NCBI GenBank assembly: GCA_011389735.1
Contig: JAABTS010000040.1
Location: 1 to 38,356 of the forward strand
Reading direction: 5' to 3'
Length of the DNA stretch: 38,356 nt
Source of the DNA: Desulfobacteraceae bacterium
GTDB taxonomy: Bacteria > Desulfobacterota > Desulfobacteria > Desulfobacterales > JAABTS01
How positions within the stretch are numbered: the first letter of the stretch is position 1; every line of letters begins with the position of its first letter. Under the pieces are notes generated by a model. The model searched no databases. It was not told where the DNA came from and saw only the letters and a list, made by a program, of their open reading frames with translations. A program made the position numbers and the translations under genes. Shown here in pieces: positions 7,989 to 15,730 of this stretch.

Positions 7989-8747
7989 ATGAAAACAACC
8001 GCTATACATAGTCCTTTTAGCACATTCTGTGAGGGACCCGAGGATATCGAGAAAGGTTACCATTTGTTTTATTTATTTCATCGGCGTAACTATTCTAAAC
8101 GGATTCCAAAGTTCAAAGATTCTGAAATATTAATTGTTTCTTGCGGAGTAGGCTATTTTCAGCATTTTTTAAACAAGCTGGGTTATCAAAATGTAAAAGG
8201 AATCGACTCTGATCCTCAAAAAGTCGAATACGGCCGGAAAAAAGGATTTGTTTCAGAGTGCATCGATTGTTTTGAATATCTTGAAAAAACGGAATGTAAA
8301 TACGATTTAATATTCGCCGAACAGGAGGTCAACCATTTAACCAGGGATGAATTGATATACTTTCTAAACCTTTGCCACCTGGCTCTTAAACCCAAAGGCA
8401 AACTTATCATCAATGCGGCAAACTGCGCTAATCCGATCATATCCACCGAATATTTGGGGAACAATATCGACCATTATACTAATATTACGGAAAACAGTTT
8501 GAAACAGTATTTTTCGTTTACAAAATTCGGTGTTATTGAAATATTTCCGCATGATTTTTATGTCCTTTGGACGAATCCATTGAATTATATCGCCAGGTTT
8601 TTTACCGGGGCCGTCCATATTCTTCTGAGAATTATTTTCAAATTGTACGGCAAAAAGAACGTAATATTTACAAAACGTCTGGGAGCGGCGGCGGTTAAAC
8701 AGTCCGGACTTTCAGAGGATAATCAAGCTAGAACGAACAACGATTGA
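7989..8747 (+). CDS. Class I SAM-dependent methyltransferase, second of four
   Basis: A 252-residue protein. Motif I is ILIVSCGVGYFQHFLNKLGY with the acidic SAM-ribose residue in GIDSDPQKVEYGRKKGF. Motifs II-III are DLIFAEQEVNHLTRDELIYF and ALKPKGKLIINAANCANP. The tail has a hydrophobic segment (ARFFTGAVHILLRIIFKLYG) that could contact the membrane. The layout matches small-sugar or lipid-linked methyltransferases in glycan clusters, but the acceptor cannot be read from the sequence. ATG start follows GAAAGAAGG at 7974-7982, giving normal ribosome binding. Confidence 0.8.
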   Translation: MKTTAIHSPFSTFCEGPEDIEKGYHLFYLFHRRNYSKRIPKFKDSEILIVSCGVGYFQHFLNKLGYQNVKGIDSDPQKVEYGRKKGFVSECIDCFEYLEKTECKYDLIFAEQEVNHLTRDELIYFLNLCHLALKPKGKLIINAANCANPIISTEYLGNNIDHYTNITENSLKQYFSFTKFGVIEIFPHDFYVLWTNPLNYIARFFTGAVHILLRIIFKLYGKKNVIFTKRLGAAAVKQSGLSEDNQARTNND

Positions 8748-8763
8748 TATTGACTCATAGGTT

Positions 8764-8872
8764 TATATAGCCTTCAAGAAATCAAATTTCACTGTGTTGT
8801 CGGCCTGGAATATACCAATAGTATGATCCCAACCCTGCCGCCTTGTGAAATTTAATTTCTGAAAATCTATAG
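8764..8872 (+). repeat. Palindromic intergenic element, copy D
   Basis: About 109 bp, plus orientation. It begins TATATAGCCTTCAAGAAATC, has the core GTTGTCGGCCTGGAATATA and CCTGCCGCCTTGTGAAATTT, and ends AATTTCTGAAAATCTATAG. It separates the second and third methyltransferase genes. Confidence 0.9.
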
Positions 8873-8893
8873 AAGCTTTTTTGGGGAGGGACA

Positions 8894-9616
8894 ATGAAGA
8901 ATCCATCCAATGACAAGGTGAAATACCAGGAAGCGGTTTTTGATAAAAAAGCCGGAAAGCGGAAAATATATGCGATCGGAGGCAGGAAAAACCGTAATCA
9001 CGCTATAAAGCTGAATAAAATATTTGAAACGCTTCAATTCCACGATGGCGACAAGGTTCTTGAAATCGGAACCGGAGAGGGAGAACACGCCTATTGGTGC
9101 CTGAAATACAGCGGCATATTTTATACCGGTGTCGATATTTCTCGTAGATCATTAGACGTCGCCGATAAACGGCTTTGCGGCTTTAAAAATCGATATTTGC
9201 TAAAGAAAGAGAACGCAAATCGCTTATCGTTTGATAATGATCATTTTGACTCGGTCTTTTGTGCTGCTACATTGCATCATATGGAAGAACCATTTTCAAT
9301 GATATCTGAAATGGTTCGAGTTTTAAAACCGAATGGGAAAATTGCATTAATGGAGCCTAATTGGATATACCCGAGCAATGTTGGATTTGCAATTTTTCTA
9401 AGGGAGGATAGAAATATGTTTCTTATGAAGAAGCGAAATCTTTATCGTTGGCTAAAAAAAGCGGGACTGAAGGATATTAAAGTTGAAAACCTGCTCTATA
9501 CGCCGCCGGCTCCGAAAAAATTGATTCCGTTTTATGATCATGTTGATGAAATTTGCGGTAAATTGCCGATGATTCGTGCTTTTTCTCTCATGTTGTTTGG
9601 GAGCGCGGTTAAGTAA
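8894..9616 (+). CDS. Class I SAM-dependent methyltransferase, third of four
   Basis: A 240-residue enzyme of the Methyltransf_11 / UbiE-like type. Motif I is VLEIGTGEGEHAYWCLKYSG, the acidic motif is GVDISRRSLDVADKRL, and motif II is FDSVFCAATLHHMEEPFSM, followed by MVRVLKPNGKIALMEPNW. All core SAM-binding features are intact. GGGGAGGG lies 6 bases before the ATG (8883-8890). Small size and lack of a fused domain suggest a diffusible acceptor such as a sugar or lipid headgroup. It is followed 15 bases later by the next methyltransferase. Confidence 0.85.
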   Translation: MKNPSNDKVKYQEAVFDKKAGKRKIYAIGGRKNRNHAIKLNKIFETLQFHDGDKVLEIGTGEGEHAYWCLKYSGIFYTGVDISRRSLDVADKRLCGFKNRYLLKKENANRLSFDNDHFDSVFCAATLHHMEEPFSMISEMVRVLKPNGKIALMEPNWIYPSNVGFAIFLREDRNMFLMKKRNLYRWLKKAGLKDIKVENLLYTPPAPKKLIPFYDHVDEICGKLPMIRAFSLMLFGSAVK

Positions 9617-9631
9617 CGAAAGAATACGATT

Positions 9632-10387
9632 ATGGAAGTTGATGGTTTTTATAAAGATCATTGGACAAAATACCCCTTGGAAATACAGGGAGTGTTGGAT
9701 CATCTACTAGAAATATTCCCTGAAGGCGTTGGTGGGCGGCGCGTATTGGACGCCGGCAGCGGCAGCGGGATGGTTTCCGTTGCATTTGCACTGCTCGGCG
9801 CCGATGTGACCGGAGTGGATATTACCGACCAATGCGTACAAAATGGATATAAAAATGCGAACCGGTTCAATGTCGATTGCCGGTTCTTGAAAAGAAACCT
9901 GATTTCTCTCGATTTGGAAGATGAAAAGTTTGACATCATCTATAGCTGGGGTGTATTGCATCATACTGAAGACGCGAAAGCGAGTTTCCGAAGTTTGGCG
10001 AAACATTTAAAATCCAACGGTGATATGATAATCGCGGTGTATTTAAAAACAGGAATATCGCGTTTCTGGAATTTTTCGCGAATTTTCTACCAAAAAGCCC
10101 CTGAAAAGTTCAAATCAATATTTCTTGAAGGTGGTTCTCGTATACTCGATTTTGTGGATATTTTCAACCGGCTTCTTTTAAAAAAGCAACGTTACATGAT
10201 GCGTGGTACAGACAATTACGAAATCATCAATGACTGGTTTGGGGTTCCGCATAGAACATTTCATACTTATGAGGAGGTTTTTAGATGGTTCGAGGAGAAT
10301 GGGATGGATTGCGTACTAGTTAATCCCGCAACCGGACGTTTTAAATCGACTTCCAATTTTGTCGTGCGCGGAAAAAAACGGGAGTGA
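9632..10387 (+). CDS. Class I SAM-dependent methyltransferase, fourth of four
   Basis: A 251-residue enzyme. Motif I is RRVLDAGSGSGMVSVAFALL, the acidic motif is GVDITDQCVQNGYKNA, and motif II is FDIIYSWGVLHHTEDAKASF. The segment after it, HLKSNGDMIIAVY, completes the fold. The C-terminal region (NYEIINDWFGVPHRTFHTYE) resembles sugar and polyketide C- or O-methyltransferases, but no specific match can be claimed. Its stop codon overlaps the region before the radical SAM gene (GGGAGTGAAAATG), so the two are probably translated together. Confidence 0.83.
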   Translation: MEVDGFYKDHWTKYPLEIQGVLDHLLEIFPEGVGGRRVLDAGSGSGMVSVAFALLGADVTGVDITDQCVQNGYKNANRFNVDCRFLKRNLISLDLEDEKFDIIYSWGVLHHTEDAKASFRSLAKHLKSNGDMIIAVYLKTGISRFWNFSRIFYQKAPEKFKSIFLEGGSRILDFVDIFNRLLLKKQRYMMRGTDNYEIINDWFGVPHRTFHTYEEVFRWFEENGMDCVLVNPATGRFKSTSNFVVRGKKRE

Positions 10388-10389
10388 AA

Positions 10390-11475
10390 ATGAATTATTT
10401 TTCAAAATATACCGGGATGGCTGTGAATATGGCTTTCCGTCTTTTGAAAATCAAGAACAGGAAATTGCCGGGACTACCTGCTCACATTCAGGTGGAGATT
10501 ACCAATAAATGTAATTTGAGATGTTTATCCTGCCATCGGGATTTATTGTACCCTGAAACAACCTCTATGAGCTTCGAGAATTTTAAAAAAGTGTATGATG
10601 AGATTCACCCCGCCAGGATAAACATCAGCGGTCTTGGCGAACCTTTTCTGAATCCTGATATTTTCAAGATCATAGAACACGCCAAAAAGTGTGGATCTGC
10701 TGTAAATTGCGCCACAAATTTTACCCTTGTCGGGAATAAGATCGATCGACTCATTGAATCCGGTATCGATCAGATTAAAATATCGATCGACGCCTCAAAA
10801 AAAGAAACGTTTTTGAAAATCCGTAAAAAGGATTTATATGAAACCTTGATTGAAAATATCGCCGAATTGAACAGGGTTAAAAAAGAACGTGGAGTTAATC
10901 GGCCCGATATTCGTTTTAACTACGCATTGCAAAAAGAAAATATCGATGAATTGCCGGATATCATTGAACTTGCCGGTTCGATGAATGTCAGGGCGATATA
11001 TATTCAATATCTGATTTATATCGACAGGGAAGACCGAAAAGACAGCCTGGTGGGCGATATGACGGCTGAAAAGCTCATGAATGTTCTTCACAAGGCGGAT
11101 AAAACAGCTCAAAAAAATGGAATCATTACCAATATTGATATGTGGAAGCGGGATTTCAATCTGTTCTGGAACAATATGCAGCCTTCCGATCTCCGGATAA
11201 AAAACCACAGGCCTTGCTATTTTCCATGGTTTTCTTCCTGGATTGACGCCGATGGAACAGTGCGGCCTTGTCCTATTATACCCTGGAAAAAAGGGACTGC
11301 ATGTATGGGAAACGCATTTCATGAAAGTTTTTTGTCAATATGGAATAACAGCAGGTATCAAGATTTCAGGAATTCACTTGTAAACGGCGTAAGGCCTAAT
11401 GAGGTATGCGAACAATGCATCCCTCCCAGTTTGGAAACCATATTTCAAATCGGAACGAAGCTTCTTCCGAAATAG
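10390..11475 (+). CDS. Radical SAM/SPASM domain enzyme
   Basis: A 361-residue iron-sulfur enzyme. C41-x3-C45-x2-C48 (KCNLRCLSCHRD) binds the radical SAM cluster. The segment after it, SGLGEPFLNPDIF, is the usual glycine-rich SAM contact. From C276 on, a cysteine-rich SPASM-like tail has RPCPI and VCEQC, for auxiliary clusters. Such proteins modify peptides, nucleosides or sugars by radical chemistry. The ATG at 10390 is preferred to the GTG at 10384 because CGGGAG lies at the right distance. In this cluster it may act on a sugar or lipid precursor. No peptide substrate gene is visible nearby. Confidence 0.88.
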   Translation: MNYFSKYTGMAVNMAFRLLKIKNRKLPGLPAHIQVEITNKCNLRCLSCHRDLLYPETTSMSFENFKKVYDEIHPARINISGLGEPFLNPDIFKIIEHAKKCGSAVNCATNFTLVGNKIDRLIESGIDQIKISIDASKKETFLKIRKKDLYETLIENIAELNRVKKERGVNRPDIRFNYALQKENIDELPDIIELAGSMNVRAIYIQYLIYIDREDRKDSLVGDMTAEKLMNVLHKADKTAQKNGIITNIDMWKRDFNLFWNNMQPSDLRIKNHRPCYFPWFSSWIDADGTVRPCPIIPWKKGTACMGNAFHESFLSIWNNSRYQDFRNSLVNGVRPNEVCEQCIPPSLETIFQIGTKLLPK

Positions 11476-11499
11476 AACCGGAGTTTTTTATATACTATC

Positions 11500-13347
11500 A
11501 TGTGCGGGATTTGTGGCTTTATAGGAAATTTCTCGAAAGAAATACTCGAACGAATGACTGACGTCATGGCTCATCGCGGACCTGACGACCGTGGCTTTTA
11601 TCAGGATAACAATGCGGGGCTCGGCCACCGCCGTTTGAGCATTATCGATCTCAACACCGGACGCCAGCCGATTTATAACGAAACCGGATCATTGGCGATC
11701 GTTTACAATGGTGAAACATACAATTTTCAATCTCTTCGTAACGATCTCGTTTCAAAGGGCCATGTGTTTGAAACCAAAACCGATACGGAAATCATTGTAC
11801 ATTTATATGAGGAATACGGTGAACGGTGTGTAGATTATTTACGGGGGATGTTCGCCTTTGCAATATGGGACAATGAAAAACGGGAGCTTTTTCTAGCTCG
11901 GGACCGGTTCGGGATAAAACCATTATACTATACCGAACTTTCGACCGGTGAGTTTATCTTCGCATCCGAAATTAAGTCTATTCTTGAAATACCTTGCGTC
12001 AAGCGTGAAATAGATGAAACAGCCTTTGATCAATATTTTACCTTTCGTTACGTTCCTGAAGACCGGACAATGTTTAAAGCCATATACAAGCTGGAACCAG
12101 GCCATTTTCTTGTTTACAAGAATGGCAAGGCGAAGATTGAACAATATTGGGATATTGATTTTGACAGGGATGCCCCTCTATCAGGTAATGTGTCCGATAT
12201 TGCACATCGCCTGAAAGAATCGCTTCGCGAATCCATAAAAATCAGGTTGATGAGCGACGTTCCCCTGGGAGCCTATCTTTCGGGCGGACTTGATTCAAGT
12301 TTTATCGTCGGACTCATGAGCGATATATGCCCTGACCCGGTTGAAACCTTTTCAATCGGTTTCGATGATATCAAGTGGAATGAATCCCGTTATTCCGATT
12401 TTGTCGCCTCGCATTATCATACAAATCACCATCGGTTGATCGCCGGGGCACACCATATCGACCTCATGCACAAGGTTATCCGGCATCTTGACGAACCATT
12501 GGCTGATGCGGCGACAATCCCGACTTACATGATGTCTGAACTTACACGGCGATACGTGACAGTCGTCCTTAGCGGAGAAGGGGCCGATGAACTCTTCGCC
12601 GGATATGACAAATACAAGATTCTGGATTTTGGCCGCTTCATTCGGCGCCTTAACCCCTCTTTTCTTTTCAATTCAATGAGTAATAGTTCGTTAGGCCGGA
12701 AAAACATCACCATTGGGCGCATATCCGATTATCTGGGGGCGGTAAAAGATCCGGCGCACGCATATCTTCAACTTGTATCGGTTTTTACAAAAAGAGAAAG
12801 GCAGAAACTGTATCGCCGCCCGGATATTATTAATGACACTTCATACGAAATCATAAAAAAATATATCAACCGCTTTGAAAACAACCTTCATAACCTTCTC
12901 TATATCGATCTGAAAACCTGGCTTCCAAACGATGTTCTGTTAAAAAACGATAAAATGACCATGGCCAATTCCATCGAGGCGCGTGTTCCCTTTCTGGATC
13001 ACCTGTTCGCTGAAGAATCCGCCAGAATTCCGGCGTCTATGAAAATGAAAGGAATGAGGGAAAAATATATTTTGCGCAAAGCCATGGAATCAGTTGTTCC
13101 CATGGAGATTGTCAAACGTAGAAAACATGGGTTTACCGTCCCTTTGCAACATTGGATGGACGGAGGTCTCGATCGTTTCGCCCGTGAAGCCCTGTCAAAG
13201 AAAACGATTGAAAGAAGAGGTTACTTTAATTACGACACTATTGAATCCCTTTTTCAAAAAAGTTTAAAAAATATTTTTTATCGTCGTCAGTTTTGGAGCG
13301 TGTTGACTTTTGAATTATGGTGTCAAACATTCCTCGACAAGCATTGA
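11500..13347 (+). CDS. asnB: Asparagine synthase (glutamine-hydrolysing)
   Basis: A 615-residue two-domain enzyme that makes asparagine, or amidates another carboxylate, from glutamine and ATP. It starts MCGICGF; the cysteine becomes residue 1, the glutaminase nucleophile. The N-terminal domain has HRGPDDRG, GHRRLSIIDL and YNGETYNF. The synthase domain carries the pyrophosphate loop YLSGGLDSS at about residues 259-267, LSGEGADELFAGY, and EARVPFLDH. The tail has RRKHGFTVPLQHW. Length is normal. Copies within glycan clusters often amidate sugar acids or have lost amino-acid metabolism roles, so a glycan role is plausible here. It starts 24 bases after the radical SAM gene. Confidence 0.93.
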   Translation: MCGICGFIGNFSKEILERMTDVMAHRGPDDRGFYQDNNAGLGHRRLSIIDLNTGRQPIYNETGSLAIVYNGETYNFQSLRNDLVSKGHVFETKTDTEIIVHLYEEYGERCVDYLRGMFAFAIWDNEKRELFLARDRFGIKPLYYTELSTGEFIFASEIKSILEIPCVKREIDETAFDQYFTFRYVPEDRTMFKAIYKLEPGHFLVYKNGKAKIEQYWDIDFDRDAPLSGNVSDIAHRLKESLRESIKIRLMSDVPLGAYLSGGLDSSFIVGLMSDICPDPVETFSIGFDDIKWNESRYSDFVASHYHTNHHRLIAGAHHIDLMHKVIRHLDEPLADAATIPTYMMSELTRRYVTVVLSGEGADELFAGYDKYKILDFGRFIRRLNPSFLFNSMSNSSLGRKNITIGRISDYLGAVKDPAHAYLQLVSVFTKRERQKLYRRPDIINDTSYEIIKKYINRFENNLHNLLYIDLKTWLPNDVLLKNDKMTMANSIEARVPFLDHLFAEESARIPASMKMKGMREKYILRKAMESVVPMEIVKRRKHGFTVPLQHWMDGGLDRFAREALSKKTIERRGYFNYDTIESLFQKSLKNIFYRRQFWSVLTFELWCQTFLDKH

Positions 13348-13389
13348 AAAATGAGTGCAATATATAACCGAACAATTTTTGATTGCTGG

Positions 13390-13497
13390 GCTACAGTCTT
13401 CCAGAAATTAAATTTTACCGTGTTGTTGGCCCGGGATATAAGAATAGTATAATCCCAGGCCTGCCGCCTTGTGAAATTTAATTTCTGAAAACCTGCA
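13390..13497 (+). repeat. Palindromic intergenic element, copy E
   Basis: About 108 bp, plus orientation. It begins GCTACAGTCTTCCAGAAATT, has the core GTTGTTGGCCCGGGATATAA and CCCAGGCCTGCCGCCTTGTG, and ends AATTTCTGAAAACCTGCATA. It separates asnB from the GT2 pair. Confidence 0.9.
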
Positions 13498-13513
13498 TAA
13501 CGAAGGTGTTTTT

Positions 13514-14473
13514 ATGCCGATTTATGTGAGCGTCGTTGTACCTTTATATAATGAAGAAGAGTCCGTGGAAAAACTGGTTTCGGAAATTGAGAGCGTGGGA
13601 ACGAGCTTTGATTTTGAATACGAAATCATCCTTGTAGATGACGGCTCTTCCGATAGAACATGGACAATCATCGAACAGTTAGGAAAACAAAAGCCTTACA
13701 TAAAAGGGATCAAATTCAGAGGCAATTACGGACAAACAGCGGCGATGGTCGCAGGATTCGACTATGCTTCAGGAGAGATCATTGTCACCATGGACGGCGA
13801 TTTGCAAAATGACCCCGCCGATATTCCCATGTTGCTGGAAAAATTGGAACAAGGGTATGACATTGTCAGTGGTTGGAGAAAAGATCGGAAAGATAATTTC
13901 GCCCGGGTTTTTCCGTCAAAGATCGCCAACTATATCATATCGTTAACAACTAATGTGCATCTTCATGATTATGGCTGCTCGCTTAAGGCGTATCGAGCCG
14001 AATGTATAAAACCTATCAAACCTTATAGTGAAATGCATCGCTTTTTTCCGGCTCTCGCCAGTATGACCGGAGCCAGGGTAACTGAAATTCCCGTAAAACA
14101 CCACCCCAGAAAGTATGGTACATCCAAGTACGGTTTTGAGAGAATCCTGAAGGTTTTTATAGACATCTTTTCCTTGAATCTGATTATCCGGTTTTCATCC
14201 ATGCCTTTGAAAGGGTTCGCCCTTTGTTCAATTCCTTTTTTGTTGTTGACTACGCTTTTTACAACATTGAGCGTTCTTTCCGTGATACTTGGCTGGACTG
14301 CGGGAAAGGCGCCGTTTTTTCTTTTACTGGCGATGCTAAGCGGAATTGCGGCGTTTCATCTGATAACCCTGGGGGTGATCGGGGAGCTGATTGTTGGATC
14401 GGGAGACTTGTCTCATACCCAGCTTCCGGAAATAACCAAAAAAACCTTGATGTTGGGGTGTGACGATGAGTGA
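13514..14473 (+). CDS. Polyprenyl-phosphate glycosyltransferase, GT2 family (DPM/GtrB/ArnC type)
   Basis: A 319-residue enzyme that would move a sugar from a nucleotide donor onto undecaprenyl phosphate at the inner membrane. Motifs: VVPLYNEEESVEKL at the start, VDDGSSD at residues 41-47, the catalytic D94-G-D96 (TMDGDLQND), and the acceptor segment HHPRKYGTSKYGFERILK. Two membrane helices lie in the C-terminal 90 residues, as in GtrB. The product would feed a GT39-type enzyme such as the one at 15731. It overlaps the next gene by 8 bases, and that neighbour looks like a degenerate paralogue. Confidence 0.9.
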   Translation: MPIYVSVVVPLYNEEESVEKLVSEIESVGTSFDFEYEIILVDDGSSDRTWTIIEQLGKQKPYIKGIKFRGNYGQTAAMVAGFDYASGEIIVTMDGDLQNDPADIPMLLEKLEQGYDIVSGWRKDRKDNFARVFPSKIANYIISLTTNVHLHDYGCSLKAYRAECIKPIKPYSEMHRFFPALASMTGARVTEIPVKHHPRKYGTSKYGFERILKVFIDIFSLNLIIRFSSMPLKGFALCSIPFLLLTTLFTTLSVLSVILGWTAGKAPFFLLLAMLSGIAAFHLITLGVIGELIVGSGDLSHTQLPEITKKTLMLGCDDE

Positions 14474-15548
14474 AAGAGATGTAAAAGTTCAGTATTCGGT
14501 ATTGGTTATCCTCGAAGAAAAAATGAATGAAAAGATAGTAGGGTTCTCGGATTACATCGACACCCTGTATGATATATTCCTATCCAGGGATGCGTCTTTT
14601 GAAATATTGATCATTGCAAATGGAGCGGAGGGACTTTTAAGAAATGAATTACATTATATTGAAAAATGCAGAACACAGTTGAGAACGTTTGCATTGAGCA
14701 AGAAAGTTCCCCAGGCGATTTGTCTGACGCTGGGGCTTAAAGAAAGCGCAGGCGACATCATTGTCGTGTGCGGGCCATATCAACAACTGACCAATGAATC
14801 TTTTATCGGTATGCTGGACGCGTTTACGGATGATGTCGATATCATAACTCCATGCCGGGAAAATAGACGCGACCCTCGTTTCAACCAGCTTCAGTCACGG
14901 ATTTTTAACGGCCTCGTAAGATTTATCACGAAATCCGATATCCACGATTTGAGCTGCAACGTAAAGGCATTCCGCCGTTATGTGCTTGAAGATGTAAAAC
15001 TATATGGGAATATGTATCCTTTCCTGCCGATCCTGGCGGAACGTAGGGGATACAAAACGAAAGAAATACAATGCGCCAATTATCAGGCGATCGGCAGGAC
15101 CGGGTTCTATTCTCTATCAGAGTATTTCACCAGAATTATTGATATATTCACATTGTATTTCAATACGCGCTTCGCCAGAAAGCCGCTTCGTTTTTTCAGC
15201 GCCGTTGGGGCGCTGTTTATCCTGATAGGGGTTCTTATTATCTGTTATCTTTGTTTTCAAAAATTTTTTATGGGATATGGCGTTGGTAATCGTCCGGAAT
15301 TGCTGATATCCGTCCTGTTTATGGTTTTCGGGGTTCAAGCCGCCGGCGTGGGGCTGCTTGGTGAAATTTTCGTGTTTATCCAGGGACGCCATATCAAAGG
15401 ATACAATATCGAACGGTATGTTTCCGCGGAATACAGCGGCCCTGAGAGACGAAAGGATATCGGCGAATATGAACAAGCGAAACCGGTTAATATTAGAATG
15501 GTTGATAAACATAATACTGAAGAACGGCGCAAGTATGAAAAGCATTGA
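14466..15548 (+). CDS. GT2-like protein lacking the usual catalytic motifs
   Basis: A 360-residue relative of the preceding GT2 enzyme with the same layout: a nucleotide-sugar fold, an acceptor-side segment (NVKAFRRYVLEDVKLYGNMY), and two membrane helices (FFSAVGALFILIGVLIICYL and ISVLFMVFGVQAAGVGLLGE). The positions expected to hold VDDGSSD read LIIANGAEG. The expected DGD motif reads VCGPYQQ (about 101-107), so the metal-binding DxD is gone. The start is ATG 14466, overlapping the previous stop by 8 bases (a GTG six bases earlier is possible). A non-catalytic partner or subunit of the first GT2 is the likely role; a different chemistry is possible. A charged cytoplasmic tail of about 50 residues follows the last helix. 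Confidence 0.75.
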   Translation: MSERDVKVQYSVLVILEEKMNEKIVGFSDYIDTLYDIFLSRDASFEILIIANGAEGLLRNELHYIEKCRTQLRTFALSKKVPQAICLTLGLKESAGDIIVVCGPYQQLTNESFIGMLDAFTDDVDIITPCRENRRDPRFNQLQSRIFNGLVRFITKSDIHDLSCNVKAFRRYVLEDVKLYGNMYPFLPILAERRGYKTKEIQCANYQAIGRTGFYSLSEYFTRIIDIFTLYFNTRFARKPLRFFSAVGALFILIGVLIICYLCFQKFFMGYGVGNRPELLISVLFMVFGVQAAGVGLLGEIFVFIQGRHIKGYNIERYVSAEYSGPERRKDIGEYEQAKPVNIRMVDKHNTEERRKYEKH

Positions 15549-15591
15549 TTGTCGATTCCTGAAAAATCAAGCCCTGATAATTCAGGTTAGG

Positions 15592-15699
15592 GATAGGATT
15601 TTTAGGAATTAAATTTCACAAGGCGTCAGGCCCGGGACAATACGATTCGTATATACAGGGCGGACAACGCAGTGGAATGAAATATCCGGAAGGCTGTAT
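15592..15699 (-). repeat. Palindromic intergenic element, copy F
   Basis: About 108 bp, minus orientation. It begins GATAGGATTTTTAGGAATTA, has the core GGCCCGGGACAATACG and TACAGGGCGGACAACGCAGT, and ends AATATCCGGAAGGCTGTAT. It lies between the GT2 pair and the GT39 gene. Confidence 0.85.
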
Positions 15700-15730
15700 C
15701 ACATGAGTAAATCGAGAAGGGGAGTTGAGA

